From positions 1 through 5,518 of the forward strand of contig JALULO010000281.1 of assembly GCA_027056215.1 (NCBI GenBank): a stretch of 5,518 nucleotides of DNA, given 5' to 3'. The notes below the pieces were generated by a model. It saw only the letters and a list, made by a program, of their open reading frames with translations. It ran no database searches and was not told the DNA's origin. The translations under genes were made by a program, and so were the position numbers. Position 1 is the first letter of the stretch. The number at the start of each line of letters is the position of its first letter. Source of the stretch: Campylobacterales bacterium. GTDB taxonomy: Bacteria; Campylobacterota; Campylobacteria; Campylobacterales; QNZT01. Shown here in pieces: positions 1 to 5,518 of this stretch.

Positions 1-426
1 AGATTTGATAGTGTAGATTTACTTGATATCATAAAAGTAATCTCAAAAGTAAAAGATGAAGTAAGACCAGATATTATATTTACTCACTATGAAAATGACT
101 TAAATATTGACCATCAGATAACTTATAAAGCAGTTATAACAGCAACAAGACCGATGGAAGATGAGTGCGTGAAAGAAATTTATAGTTTTGAGATTTTGTC
201 ATCGACAGAATGGAACTATCCTCTCTCTTTTTCACCTGACACCTATTATGACATTAGTAAAACATTGGATAAAAAGTTGGATGCTATGCAAGCATACAGT
301 TCTGAACTTTGCACTTATCCTCATCCACGAAGTTTAAAAGGTATATCCTTAAATGCACAATATCAAGGAATGAGAGTTGGAAAAGATTATGTGGAAGCCT
401 TTAAATCTATAAGGGCTATAAAGTGA
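1..426 (+). CDS. PIG-L family deacetylase, C-terminal part (5' end outside window)
   Basis: The frame is open from the first base to TGA at 424-426, giving 141 residues. The gene therefore starts upstream, and the ATG at 154 is an internal Met, not a start. Residues 28-38 (THYENDLNIDH, with the final His codon at 112-114), followed by a conserved-looking TATRP, match the second signature of PIG-L/LmbE zinc-dependent N-acetyl-sugar deacetylases. In that family this His-containing motif contributes to the metal site. The other signature, HPDDE near the N-terminus, would lie upstream and cannot be seen. The family usually has about 220-230 residues, so roughly 80 are missing. Members remove an acetyl group from an amino sugar such as a GlcNAc derivative. 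The gene overlaps the next by 4 nt (GTGA), which implies translational coupling in a pse operon. A role on a pseudaminic-acid intermediate or on its acyl group is inference; the exact substrate is unknown. Confidence 0.82.
   Translation, partial: RFDSVDLLDIIKVISKVKDEVRPDIIFTHYENDLNIDHQITYKAVITATRPMEDECVKEIYSFEILSSTEWNYPLSFSPDTYYDISKTLDKKLDAMQAYSSELCTYPHPRSLKGISLNAQYQGMRVGKDYVEAFKSIRAIK
411..415 (+). promoter_or_regulatory. Ribosome binding site supporting the GTG start of pseH
   Basis: AAGGG lies 7 nt before GTG at 423, inside the last codons of the deacetylase gene. The next in-frame ATG (462) would remove the first 13 residues, which look like a normal PseH N-terminus, so GTG 423 is preferred. 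Confidence 0.6.
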
Positions 427-866
427 AAAATTTTATTGATTTATCTAATGATGAAAAATTAATGGTTTTGAATTGGAGAAATAGTGGACGCATTCGTGAA
501 AATATGCATACAAATAAAATTATTTCTAAAGAAGAACATTTTGATTTTATAGAGAGTTTAAAAGACGATGAAAGTAAGAAATATTTTTTAATAAATGATA
601 TAGGGGTTATCTATTTTAATAACATAAAAAATTGTAGAGCAGAAATAGGACTTTATGCAAATCCTACAAAGTTTGGGGTAGGAAGTCTATTAATGGACTG
701 TATAGTTAATTTTGACTTTGACTCTCTTTGTTTGGAAGTTATTGAAACAAATTACAGAGCTATTGAACTATATTTAGAATATAAATTTCATAAGGTGGAT
801 AGAAAAAAAATCAAAGATAAGAATATAATATATATGGAGCGAGTTGATGAGAATAGGAAAGTTTGA
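423..866 (+). CDS. pseH: PseH-like GNAT N-acetyltransferase of pseudaminic acid synthesis
   Basis: A 147-residue protein of the GNAT fold. PseH transfers acetyl from acetyl-CoA to the 4-amino group of UDP-4-amino-4,6-dideoxy-N-acetyl-beta-L-altrosamine in the cytoplasm. The N-terminus has the family pattern (WRN at 18-20, then a stretch ending in KEEH at 36-39). SKKYFL (51-56) and EIGLYANP (74-81) resemble the Campylobacter and Helicobacter enzymes. FGVGSLLM (84-91) is the acetyl-CoA pyrophosphate loop (GxG type). NYRAIELYLEYKF (110-122) is the C-terminal GNAT helix with its usual Tyr. It is somewhat shorter than typical PseH (about 160-180 residues). It starts at GTG, overlapping the deacetylase stop by 4 nt, and overlaps pseI by 20 nt. 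GC is about 25% over 421-840, clearly lower than in pseI. The position directly before pseI supports PseH over a generic acetyltransferase. Acyl specificity cannot be read from sequence. Confidence 0.85.
   Translation: MKNFIDLSNDEKLMVLNWRNSGRIRENMHTNKIISKEEHFDFIESLKDDESKKYFLINDIGVIYFNNIKNCRAEIGLYANPTKFGVGSLLMDCIVNFDFDSLCLEVIETNYRAIELYLEYKFHKVDRKKIKDKNIIYMERVDENRKV
836..839 (+). promoter_or_regulatory. Ribosome binding site deciding the pseI start
   Basis: GGAG within the pseH coding region lies 7 nt before ATG 847 but only 4 nt before the in-frame TTG at 844. The spacing and the stronger codon favour ATG 847, giving MRIGKF rather than MMRIGKF. Confidence 0.6.
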
Positions 867-1890
867 TTTAAGAGAAGATGGTACTTTTATTATTGCTGAG
901 ATGAGTGCAAATCATAATGGAAATTTACAAAATGCACTTGATACGATAAAAGCAGCAAAAGAGGTTGGTGCAGATGCGATAAAGTTGCAAACATATACAG
1001 CAGATACATTAACGCTTAATTCCGATAAAGATGACTTTCTCATCAAAGGTGGCACATTGTGGGATGGAAAAAACTTATATGAACTTTATCAAGAAGCACA
1101 TACACCTTGGGAATGGCATGAAGAACTTTTTGCTTATGCAAGAGAGATTGGCATCGATATTTTCTCTTCACCTTTTGATAAAACTGCTGTTGATTTTTTA
1201 GAGCAGTTTGAACCAAGTGCGTATAAAATTGCCTCTTTTGAGATCACTGATTATGCCCTCATCCGTTATACAGCGTCTAAAGGGCGACCTATGATTATCT
1301 CAACGGGTATAGCGACTATCGATGAAATCCAAGATGCCGTGGATATTTGTAGAGATGAGGGAAACAATGATATCATTTTACTCAAGTGCACCTCTGCTTA
1401 TCCTGCACCATTAGACGAAGCAAATCTTATCATGATAGAGGATTTAGCCATGAAGTTTGGGGTTGTATCTGGATTTTCGGATCATACACTTGGCACAACA
1501 GCGCCTATCGTGGCAGCATCGCTTGGTGCAAAAGTGATTGAAAAACATTTTATCCTAGACAAGTCTATCGGCGGACCTGATGCTGATTTTTCTTTGGATA
1601 AGGAGGATTTTGCACAGATGGTCAAGGCTGTAAGAGATACGGAAAAACTTCTTGGAAAAGTAGATTATTCTATAACAGAAAAGAGAAAGAAATCCAGGCA
1701 ATTTTCACGAAGCCTTTATGTGGCTAAAGACATCAAAAAAGGTGAAATTTTTACTGAAGAAAATATCAGAAGTGTACGACCTGGATACGGTATGCATCCG
1801 AAATATTTGAAGGAGATATTGGGCAAAAGAGCGGTAAAAGATTTGGAGTTTGCTACTGCTTTGGACTGGACAGATATCGATAGATCGTGA
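847..1890 (+). CDS. pseI: Pseudaminic acid synthase PseI
   Basis: A 347-residue cytoplasmic enzyme of the NeuB/sialic-acid-synthase family, normal in length. It condenses phosphoenolpyruvate with 2,4-diacetamido-2,4,6-trideoxy-L-altrose to form pseudaminic acid. The TIM barrel (about 13-270) carries the family motifs EMSANHNGN (18-26), KLQTYTADT (46-54), FSSPFDKTA (106-114), ISTGIA (151-156), KCTSAYPAP (180-188) and SDHTLG (211-216). The two His residues at 213 and 234 match the metal ligands known in NeuB. GGPDADFSL (242-250) is the PseI-type form of a loop that reads more like GPDHxxSL in true sialic acid synthases, so PseI is preferred over NeuB or LegI. A C-terminal SAF (antifreeze-like) domain covers about 287-345 (RSLYVAKDIKKGE onward), as expected. 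The start overlaps pseH by 20 nt, and GC is about 38% in the middle of the gene. The gene ends in an intrinsic terminator shared with the convergent maf gene. Confidence 0.95.
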   Translation: MRIGKFDLREDGTFIIAEMSANHNGNLQNALDTIKAAKEVGADAIKLQTYTADTLTLNSDKDDFLIKGGTLWDGKNLYELYQEAHTPWEWHEELFAYAREIGIDIFSSPFDKTAVDFLEQFEPSAYKIASFEITDYALIRYTASKGRPMIISTGIATIDEIQDAVDICRDEGNNDIILLKCTSAYPAPLDEANLIMIEDLAMKFGVVSGFSDHTLGTTAPIVAASLGAKVIEKHFILDKSIGGPDADFSLDKEDFAQMVKAVRDTEKLLGKVDYSITEKRKKSRQFSRSLYVAKDIKKGEIFTEENIRSVRPGYGMHPKYLKEILGKRAVKDLEFATALDWTDIDRS

Positions 1891-1921
1891 AGCAGTCTGA
1901 CTTAATAGACTGCTTCTTTTT
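1889..1921 (+). terminator. Intrinsic terminator of the pse operon, overlapping both gene ends
   Basis: A perfect 10-bp stem (1889-1898 pairing with 1907-1916, GAAGCAGTCT / AGACTGCTTC) encloses an 8-nt loop and is followed by TTTTT (1917-1921). The left arm starts inside the pseI stop codon. The loop contains the maf stop codon (1902-1904) and the right arm encodes the last maf residues. On the minus strand no T-run follows the stem, so this is a terminator for pseI, while for maf it would be only a 3'-end hairpin. Confidence 0.85.
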
Positions 1922-3818
1922 CAAGCTCCTCTTCCAATACAACTTTTTTCTCATTGATGACCTTTAAAATCGCTTCGGTATTGACCATCACGCGATAACA
2001 CCATTCATGATGAAAAACGATCATTTTCCAGTTTTTATGAATACGTTCTTTTTGACTGCGTTCCGGCTGGATGCTCCAGTAAGCGATGTCATATTCTAAA
2101 TGTGTCAAAAGTGGTGAAATTAAAAAGCCATAAAACGCTTCGAATTTACCACCATAGTAAGTATTACGTACCTTTGCAATTTTATCTACCAGTTTTTTGG
2201 TCTCTTTTTCTTTGATATAAAGATGGATCTCCTGAATGTCGTACTTCTTATATTGATTGATCATTTTTGTGATCTCTTTAAGAAGTTTTGTGACGCGTTT
2301 TTGCATTTGATTTGCTATTTTGTCGACTTCATTTATCTTTTGAAAAGATTGTACAATTTTGGCGTATACTTCTTCTTCAGAAGGTTTATTGATTATAATT
2401 TTTTGTTTGGGAGTATCAGTATTTACATATGAAGTGATTACTTTTTTAAAAGGCATTTCCAAGCTACCTGCGATTCTGGCACCTCCTTCAGTTGCGTTAA
2501 TAGTAGTGATATTTCCTTTTTTATTGTTTAGGGCAATCACTTGTTCATAACCACTTAAAAAAAGTTTCCAAACTCTTGTTGTTTTAACTTGACCATTACC
2601 TCCATAAGCAGTTATATAATCATCTTTTGTATCACTATGTTTCACTTCATCTTCTCCAAAAATATGATTTTTAGTATGAGATGAACCATCCTTGCCGTAT
2701 GCTAAATCTTGCCCGATGAGTACGATTTGTTTAAATCCTATTTTTGAAGCCAATTCATATGCCATATTTGCAGAACTCATTCCAATGCCAAGATATCCCC
2801 AATCATCAATTTCCATATAATAATAATGTGTACCTGTAGGACGCATACTTAGTTGAATTTGACCTGCTTTGATATTATTTAGTAGTGATTGGTCAACAAT
2901 TGATGTCAAAGCAAATACAATATCTTTTTGAAAAGCTTTTGAAGTTTTTTCATAAAATTTTGAAGTAAGCTGGATCCTTTCAATAGATGTAACAATATCT
3001 GGTTTTATACCTTCTTCTTCTAATACAGGTAATGATGCATCTACAGAGATAATTGTTACATATTGTTGAATCTTTTTCAAAAGTGGTAATTGTTTTGCTA
3101 AAGAAGGTCCTGTTGCTACAATGATAGCTGTATCTGTTATCTTGCCTTTTGTTTCCAATTCTCTTAGTGTTGGATTTTTAAGCATTGTAGGTAAGTTTTG
3201 AATAAAGTGTTCAAGTCCTAAAAGTTCATCAGTTGCATCGTTTCCTGTGGCATTTGTATAATAAGAAAAAATTTTTATAATTTCTTTATTTACGTTGCTT
3301 ATATCTTTAATGTATTTATCATAGTATTGAGTATGAATATGGAGTGTATAACTTTTAAAATAAATTTGATCAATATCATTAATAATCAATGCAAAAATAC
3401 TTGAATCAAATTTTAAAGTATAGATAATTTTAAGCCTTTTGCTTTGTATATCATGTGAAAAGTCAGTGAGGTTTAATGCGATGTAGATTAGCTCTAATTC
3501 TGATTCAAATAAATAAAGTGCTTTTAAAAAAGAATTTTCAAGTAACTTTTTATAAAAATATCCATTTCCAACACCATAACAATAGAGTGCGTTGTAAAGT
3601 TTATATTTTTCAAAATCTTTTAGAAGTCGTTCGATTTCATCAGAAGGTTGATTTTGATAAATAGGTTTATGATCTCTACTATCTAAAATATTTGCATTAG
3701 CGTAACTATCGGTTACAAATACCTCAAAAATTTTATTTGTGGAAATGGTTAATAGTTGATCTGCTAGTTCAGGATTAACAAGTTTTAGAGCTTCTATATT
3801 TTTTTGAAAAATATCCAT
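1902..3818 (-). CDS. maf: Maf motility accessory factor (DUF115), putative flagellin O-glycosyltransferase
   Basis: A 638-residue protein with the length and layout of epsilonproteobacterial Maf proteins. These are needed for flagellar motility and are thought to transfer CMP-activated pseudaminic or legionaminic acid to flagellin in the cytoplasm before export. The N-terminal domain has a glycine loop, YGVGNGY (81-87). The central DUF115/MptE-like domain, related in fold to GT42 sialyltransferases, has AIIVATGPSL (231-240), SVDASLPVLEEEGIKPD (258-274), the helix NMAYELASKIGF (351-362), VLIGQDLAY (366-374) and ATEGGARIAG (442-451). The C-terminal part (about 475-638) is Lys/Glu-rich and probably helical. 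No signal peptide or membrane segment is evident. ATG 3818 is preceded by AAGGG (3827-3831) at 8 nt. The gene lies 123 nt downstream of flagellin on the same strand, so it may share the flagellin transcript by read-through. GC varies along the gene: about 37% at 1921-2160 (C-terminus) against about 23% at 3301-3480 (N-terminal half). Transfer of pseudaminic acid specifically is inferred from the neighbours. Confidence 0.93.
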   Translation of the reverse strand: MDIFQKNIEALKLVNPELADQLLTISTNKIFEVFVTDSYANANILDSRDHKPIYQNQPSDEIERLLKDFEKYKLYNALYCYGVGNGYFYKKLLENSFLKALYLFESELELIYIALNLTDFSHDIQSKRLKIIYTLKFDSSIFALIINDIDQIYFKSYTLHIHTQYYDKYIKDISNVNKEIIKIFSYYTNATGNDATDELLGLEHFIQNLPTMLKNPTLRELETKGKITDTAIIVATGPSLAKQLPLLKKIQQYVTIISVDASLPVLEEEGIKPDIVTSIERIQLTSKFYEKTSKAFQKDIVFALTSIVDQSLLNNIKAGQIQLSMRPTGTHYYYMEIDDWGYLGIGMSSANMAYELASKIGFKQIVLIGQDLAYGKDGSSHTKNHIFGEDEVKHSDTKDDYITAYGGNGQVKTTRVWKLFLSGYEQVIALNNKKGNITTINATEGGARIAGSLEMPFKKVITSYVNTDTPKQKIIINKPSEEEVYAKIVQSFQKINEVDKIANQMQKRVTKLLKEITKMINQYKKYDIQEIHLYIKEKETKKLVDKIAKVRNTYYGGKFEAFYGFLISPLLTHLEYDIAYWSIQPERSQKERIHKNWKMIVFHHEWCYRVMVNTEAILKVINEKKVVLEEELEKEAVY

Positions 3819-3867
3819 GCATTATACCCTTGGTTTTTAGATAATACATAGCAATTTTTATTCCAAT

Positions 3868-3898
3868 AATACCGTAGGAAAATAATTCCTACAGTATT
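3868..3898 (-). terminator. Flagellin 3' hairpin, probable weak terminator or attenuator
   Basis: A 13-bp stem (3868-3880 with 3886-3898) has a 5-nt loop. In the flagellin-strand RNA every position pairs, including one G-U (3873/3893). On the plus strand that position is a C/A mismatch, so the structure belongs to the minus-strand transcript. The following bases are only partly U-rich (AUUGGAAUAAAA), so termination may be incomplete and allow some transcription into maf. It lies between the flagellin stop and the maf RBS. Confidence 0.6.
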
Positions 3899-3912
3899 CA
3901 CAGAAACGTAAT

Positions 3913-3928
3913 GCTAACTTTCGCTAGC
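3913..3928 (-). other. Small GAAA-tetraloop hairpin in the flagellin 3' UTR
   Basis: On the minus strand the sequence reads GCUAGC-GAAA-GUUAGC, a 6-bp stem (one G-U pair) closed by a GNRA-type GAAA tetraloop, starting 13 nt after the flagellin stop codon. As in the neighbouring hairpin, the wobble pair works only in the flagellin-sense RNA. A role in 3'-end stability is inference. Confidence 0.5.
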
Positions 3929-3941
3929 TACGATCTTCTTA

Positions 3942-5369
3942 CTATTGCAACAATCTCATAACATTTTGTTGCGCAGCATTAGCTTGGCTCATTGCATAAA
4001 CACCAGATTTGGCTAATATATTACGTTTTTGTAAGTTTGCACTCTCTGCCGCAAAATCGACATCCCGTATAGTAGATTCGGCTGATGTAACATTTACTTG
4101 TGTTACAGATATATTTCTGACTGTTGACTCAAGTTGATTTTGTGTCGAACCAATATCTGAACGAATCTTATCAATCTGTTTTAGAGCCGAATCAGTTGTT
4201 CTGATTGCTTTTTCAGCACCTTCTCTTGTAGTTACATCAATTTTACTTAGTGCACTTGCCTTTGAAAGATTTGCTGAAGCTGCAAATCCAAGTTTAGTTG
4301 CCTGTGAGTTTAGTTGAACAGTATGGTCTGAAACAAGGGTTATTTTACCAGTATTTAATTGCGATTTAAGACCGGAAACAGATGTAACATTTGCATCTGC
4401 CGCAGAGACTTTAATATCACTACCATCTTTTGCTGTTAGTACGATCTTGCCACCATCATGTGATGCTACAACTCCTGTTTTATTAGATACGGCATTGATT
4501 GCATTCATCAGTGCACTATCTGCATCGCCTGCACTAACGTCCACTTTTCCAATGTCTATATCATTTATCTTTAATGATCCTGCACTAATAGTACCAACTT
4601 TAGCCGCAGAAACAGCCGTGTGATCAGTTTTTGCAATAGCTGTTACTTCAGTTTTATCAGATACTGCATTGATTGCAATAGCTTTTGCCCAAGCAGAGTC
4701 TGCACTATGTGCTATACTTACTGTATCTCCAGCTTCTCCTAAATCTGCAGCACTAGCACCAACTTTAACTGCTGCTGTTAACGCATCTGTTTTGATTGTA
4801 AGAGCACCTGTCAATGCAGCGTTTGTAACTGCAGCAGGACCTGTTTGATCCACATGCACACCAATGGCATTTGTTTTTGTATTGGCGATATTGATACCGA
4901 CAGTCTCTTCAGAGTATGCACCGATATGGAACTCTTTATTTTGAAAAGAACCGTCAAGTAAATTTTGACCATTGAAAGAAGTTGTTTTTGAAATATTGTT
5001 TGCTTCTTGCAAAAGTTTATCTATATCTGCTTGAATAGCCTTTCTAGAGTTCGCATTTTGTCCATCAGAAGCTGCTTGGATTGATTTAGTTCTTACCGTA
5101 TTGATGATGTTTGTATACTCTTCTAAAGCTCCATCAGCAGTTTGTGCTACATTGATACCGTCGTTGGCATTTCTGATAGCTTGTCCTAAACCACTTGCCT
5201 GAGACTTAAGTTGGTTGGCGATTGCCATACCTGAAGCATCATCTGCTGCTTTATTGATACGAAGACCTGTACTAAGTGCTGCTAGAGATTTGTCTAATGC
5301 TCTATTGTTGTTAACTGAATTCATATGCGAATTCATAGCCGCGATATTTGTGTTTATTCTAAAACCCAT
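3942..5369 (-). CDS. fla: Flagellin (FlaA/FliC type), major filament subunit
   Basis: A 475-residue flagellin, exported by the flagellar type III system and polymerised into the filament. The N-terminal D0/D1 region (1 to about 165) begins MGFRINTNIAAMN and contains LSTGLRINKAADDASGMAIA (32-51) and SFNGQNLLDG (131-140). The C-terminal D1/D0 region (about 378-475) ends with AQQNVMRLLQ, as is universal in flagellins. The central surface domain (about 170-378) holds two related Flagellin_IN-like units around INAVSDKT (233-240) and INAVSNKT (291-298). It is about 20% Ser+Thr (43 of 210 at 171-380), giving many possible O-glycan sites. There is no Cys. The D1 segment NTVRTKSIQ (90-98) is the Campylobacterota form that differs from the TLR5-binding sequence of Salmonella. 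ATG 5369 is preceded by AAGGA (5376-5380) at 6 nt. A sigma-28 type promoter lies upstream and maf follows. GC is higher (up to about 47% locally) than in its neighbours. Whether it is the major or a second paralogue cannot be told here. Confidence 0.97.
   Translation of the reverse strand: MGFRINTNIAAMNSHMNSVNNNRALDKSLAALSTGLRINKAADDASGMAIANQLKSQASGLGQAIRNANDGINVAQTADGALEEYTNIINTVRTKSIQAASDGQNANSRKAIQADIDKLLQEANNISKTTSFNGQNLLDGSFQNKEFHIGAYSEETVGINIANTKTNAIGVHVDQTGPAAVTNAALTGALTIKTDALTAAVKVGASAADLGEAGDTVSIAHSADSAWAKAIAINAVSDKTEVTAIAKTDHTAVSAAKVGTISAGSLKINDIDIGKVDVSAGDADSALMNAINAVSNKTGVVASHDGGKIVLTAKDGSDIKVSAADANVTSVSGLKSQLNTGKITLVSDHTVQLNSQATKLGFAASANLSKASALSKIDVTTREGAEKAIRTTDSALKQIDKIRSDIGSTQNQLESTVRNISVTQVNVTSAESTIRDVDFAAESANLQKRNILAKSGVYAMSQANAAQQNVMRLLQ
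4477..4679 (-). repeat. Internal duplication in the flagellin central domain
   Basis: Positions 4477-4505 and 4651-4679 match at 26 of 29 bases, exactly 174 nt (58 codons) apart and in frame. They encode AINAVSNKT and AINAVSDKT-like segments at residues about 290-298 and 232-240, each preceded by ADSA. This suggests tandem duplication and divergence of one Flagellin_IN unit of the variable domain. Confidence 0.6.
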
Positions 5370-5396
5370 TGTAAATCCTTTTTGTGTTATGTTTTA

Positions 5397-5410
5397 TGGC
5401 ATCCTTGCCA
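5397..5410 (-). other. Flagellin leader hairpin close to the predicted mRNA 5' end
   Basis: On the minus strand TGGCA-AGGA-TGCCA forms a 5-bp perfect stem with an AGGA loop (6 bp if a flanking G-U is counted). It lies about 5 nt inside the transcript start predicted from the sigma-28 promoter and 27 nt before the ATG. 5'-end hairpins often protect abundant mRNAs; that role here is inferred. Confidence 0.45.
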
Positions 5411-5421
5411 CTACAGAAACT

Positions 5422-5448
5422 AAATCGTACCAAAGTAAAGAAACTTAA
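5422..5448 (-). promoter_or_regulatory. Sigma-28 (FliA) type promoter of flagellin
   Basis: Read on the minus strand: TTAAGTTT (5448-5441), an 11-nt spacer (5440-5430), then TACGATTT (5429-5422). The spacing is the same as in the enterobacterial consensus TAAAGTTT-N11-GCCGATAA, and the CGATTT core resembles Campylobacterota sigma-28 sites. The predicted start is near 5415, giving a leader of about 46 nt before the ATG at 5369. This implies late, FlgM-controlled expression, as is usual for major flagellins. Confidence 0.82.
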
Positions 5449-5451
5449 CCC

Positions 5452-5504
5452 TTTTTTTGTAATTTTTTACCTTTTTGATATTATTTGATGTAGTTATAGT
5501 TTTT
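5452..5504 (-). promoter_or_regulatory. Phased A-tracts upstream of the flagellin promoter
   Basis: On the minus strand A-runs occupy 5458-5452 (7 A), 5468-5463 (6 A), 5476-5472 (5 A), a short run at 5486-5484, and 5504-5500 (5 A). The first four centres are about 10 bp apart, one helical turn, ending 3 bp upstream of the -35 element. This pattern favours intrinsic bending or an UP-like contact with the RNA polymerase alpha subunit. The rest of 5449-5518 shows no gene. Confidence 0.5.
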
Positions 5505-5518
5505 ATCCAATATATTTG

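Noticed and set aside
2223..2550. Open frames on the plus strand within maf (hydrophobic predicted peptides).
   Set aside because: They are antisense to a well-conserved DUF115 coding region, lack family similarity, and look like shadow frames of an AT-rich gene.
3821..3826. TATAAT -10-like hexamer on the minus strand just before the maf start codon.
   Set aside because: It is 2 nt from the ATG, so a transcript would begin inside the coding region. It lies between the RBS and the start, and no convincing -35 was seen.
5394..5402. Minimal upstream ORF (ATG CCA TAA) in the flagellin leader on the minus strand.
   Set aside because: It is only two codons, the AGGA directly abuts the ATG with no spacing, and the ATG lies within the leader hairpin. 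It is most likely chance.
5418..5433. Sigma-54-like TTGG-N10 element upstream of flagellin (minus strand TTGGTACGATTTAGTT).
   Set aside because: The GG is present but the obligatory GC at -12 is TT. The same bases are better explained as spacer and -10 of the sigma-28 promoter.
5215..5448. Plus-strand open frame of 77 codons antisense to the flagellin 5' end.
   Set aside because: It is a shadow of the highly conserved flagellin N-terminus and crosses its promoter, with no recognisable protein features.
5475..5500. Possible plus-strand promoter TTGATA...TATAGT at the right edge.
   Set aside because: The spacing is only 14 nt, the sequence is AT-rich, and no downstream gene is visible in the window.

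Overview
The window looks like a flagellin-glycosylation locus from a motile bacterium of the Campylobacterota (Epsilonproteobacteria), possibly a Sulfurimonas-like free-living member. The group call rests on the flagellin N-terminus (MGFRINTN), its altered D1 segment (VRTKSIQAASDGQ), low overall GC, and the combination of pseudaminic-acid genes, a Maf-type glycosyltransferase and flagellin. The genus is a guess.

Left part (1-1890, + strand): three tightly coupled genes. They are the 3' end of a PIG-L-type deacetylase, a PseH-like N-acetyltransferase (GTG start, 4-nt overlap) and PseI, pseudaminic acid synthase (20-nt overlap). A hairpin with a T-run (1889-1921) ends this operon. It is built from the stop region of pseI and the last codons of the convergent gene.

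Right part (5448-1902, - strand): a sigma-28 (FliA)-type promoter preceded by helically phased A-tracts, then a leader with a hairpin near the predicted mRNA 5' end. The major flagellin gene (475 codons) follows, then two tandem hairpins in the flagellin 3' UTR, and then a 638-codon Maf/DUF115 protein, the probable flagellin O-glycosyltransferase. The only non-coding stretches are 3819-3941 and 5370-5518. Both are short and are described below.

Working together (established for the families, inferred here): PseH and PseI make the nine-carbon sugar pseudaminic acid. After CMP activation by genes outside the window, Maf would transfer it to Ser/Thr residues of the flagellin central domain before export and filament assembly. 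The PIG-L deacetylase upstream of pseH hints that the sugar may be an N-acyl variant. I did not find a system of unknown type. The most useful observations are fine-scale regulatory structures around flagellin, the overlapping terminator, and the deacetylase in the pse operon.
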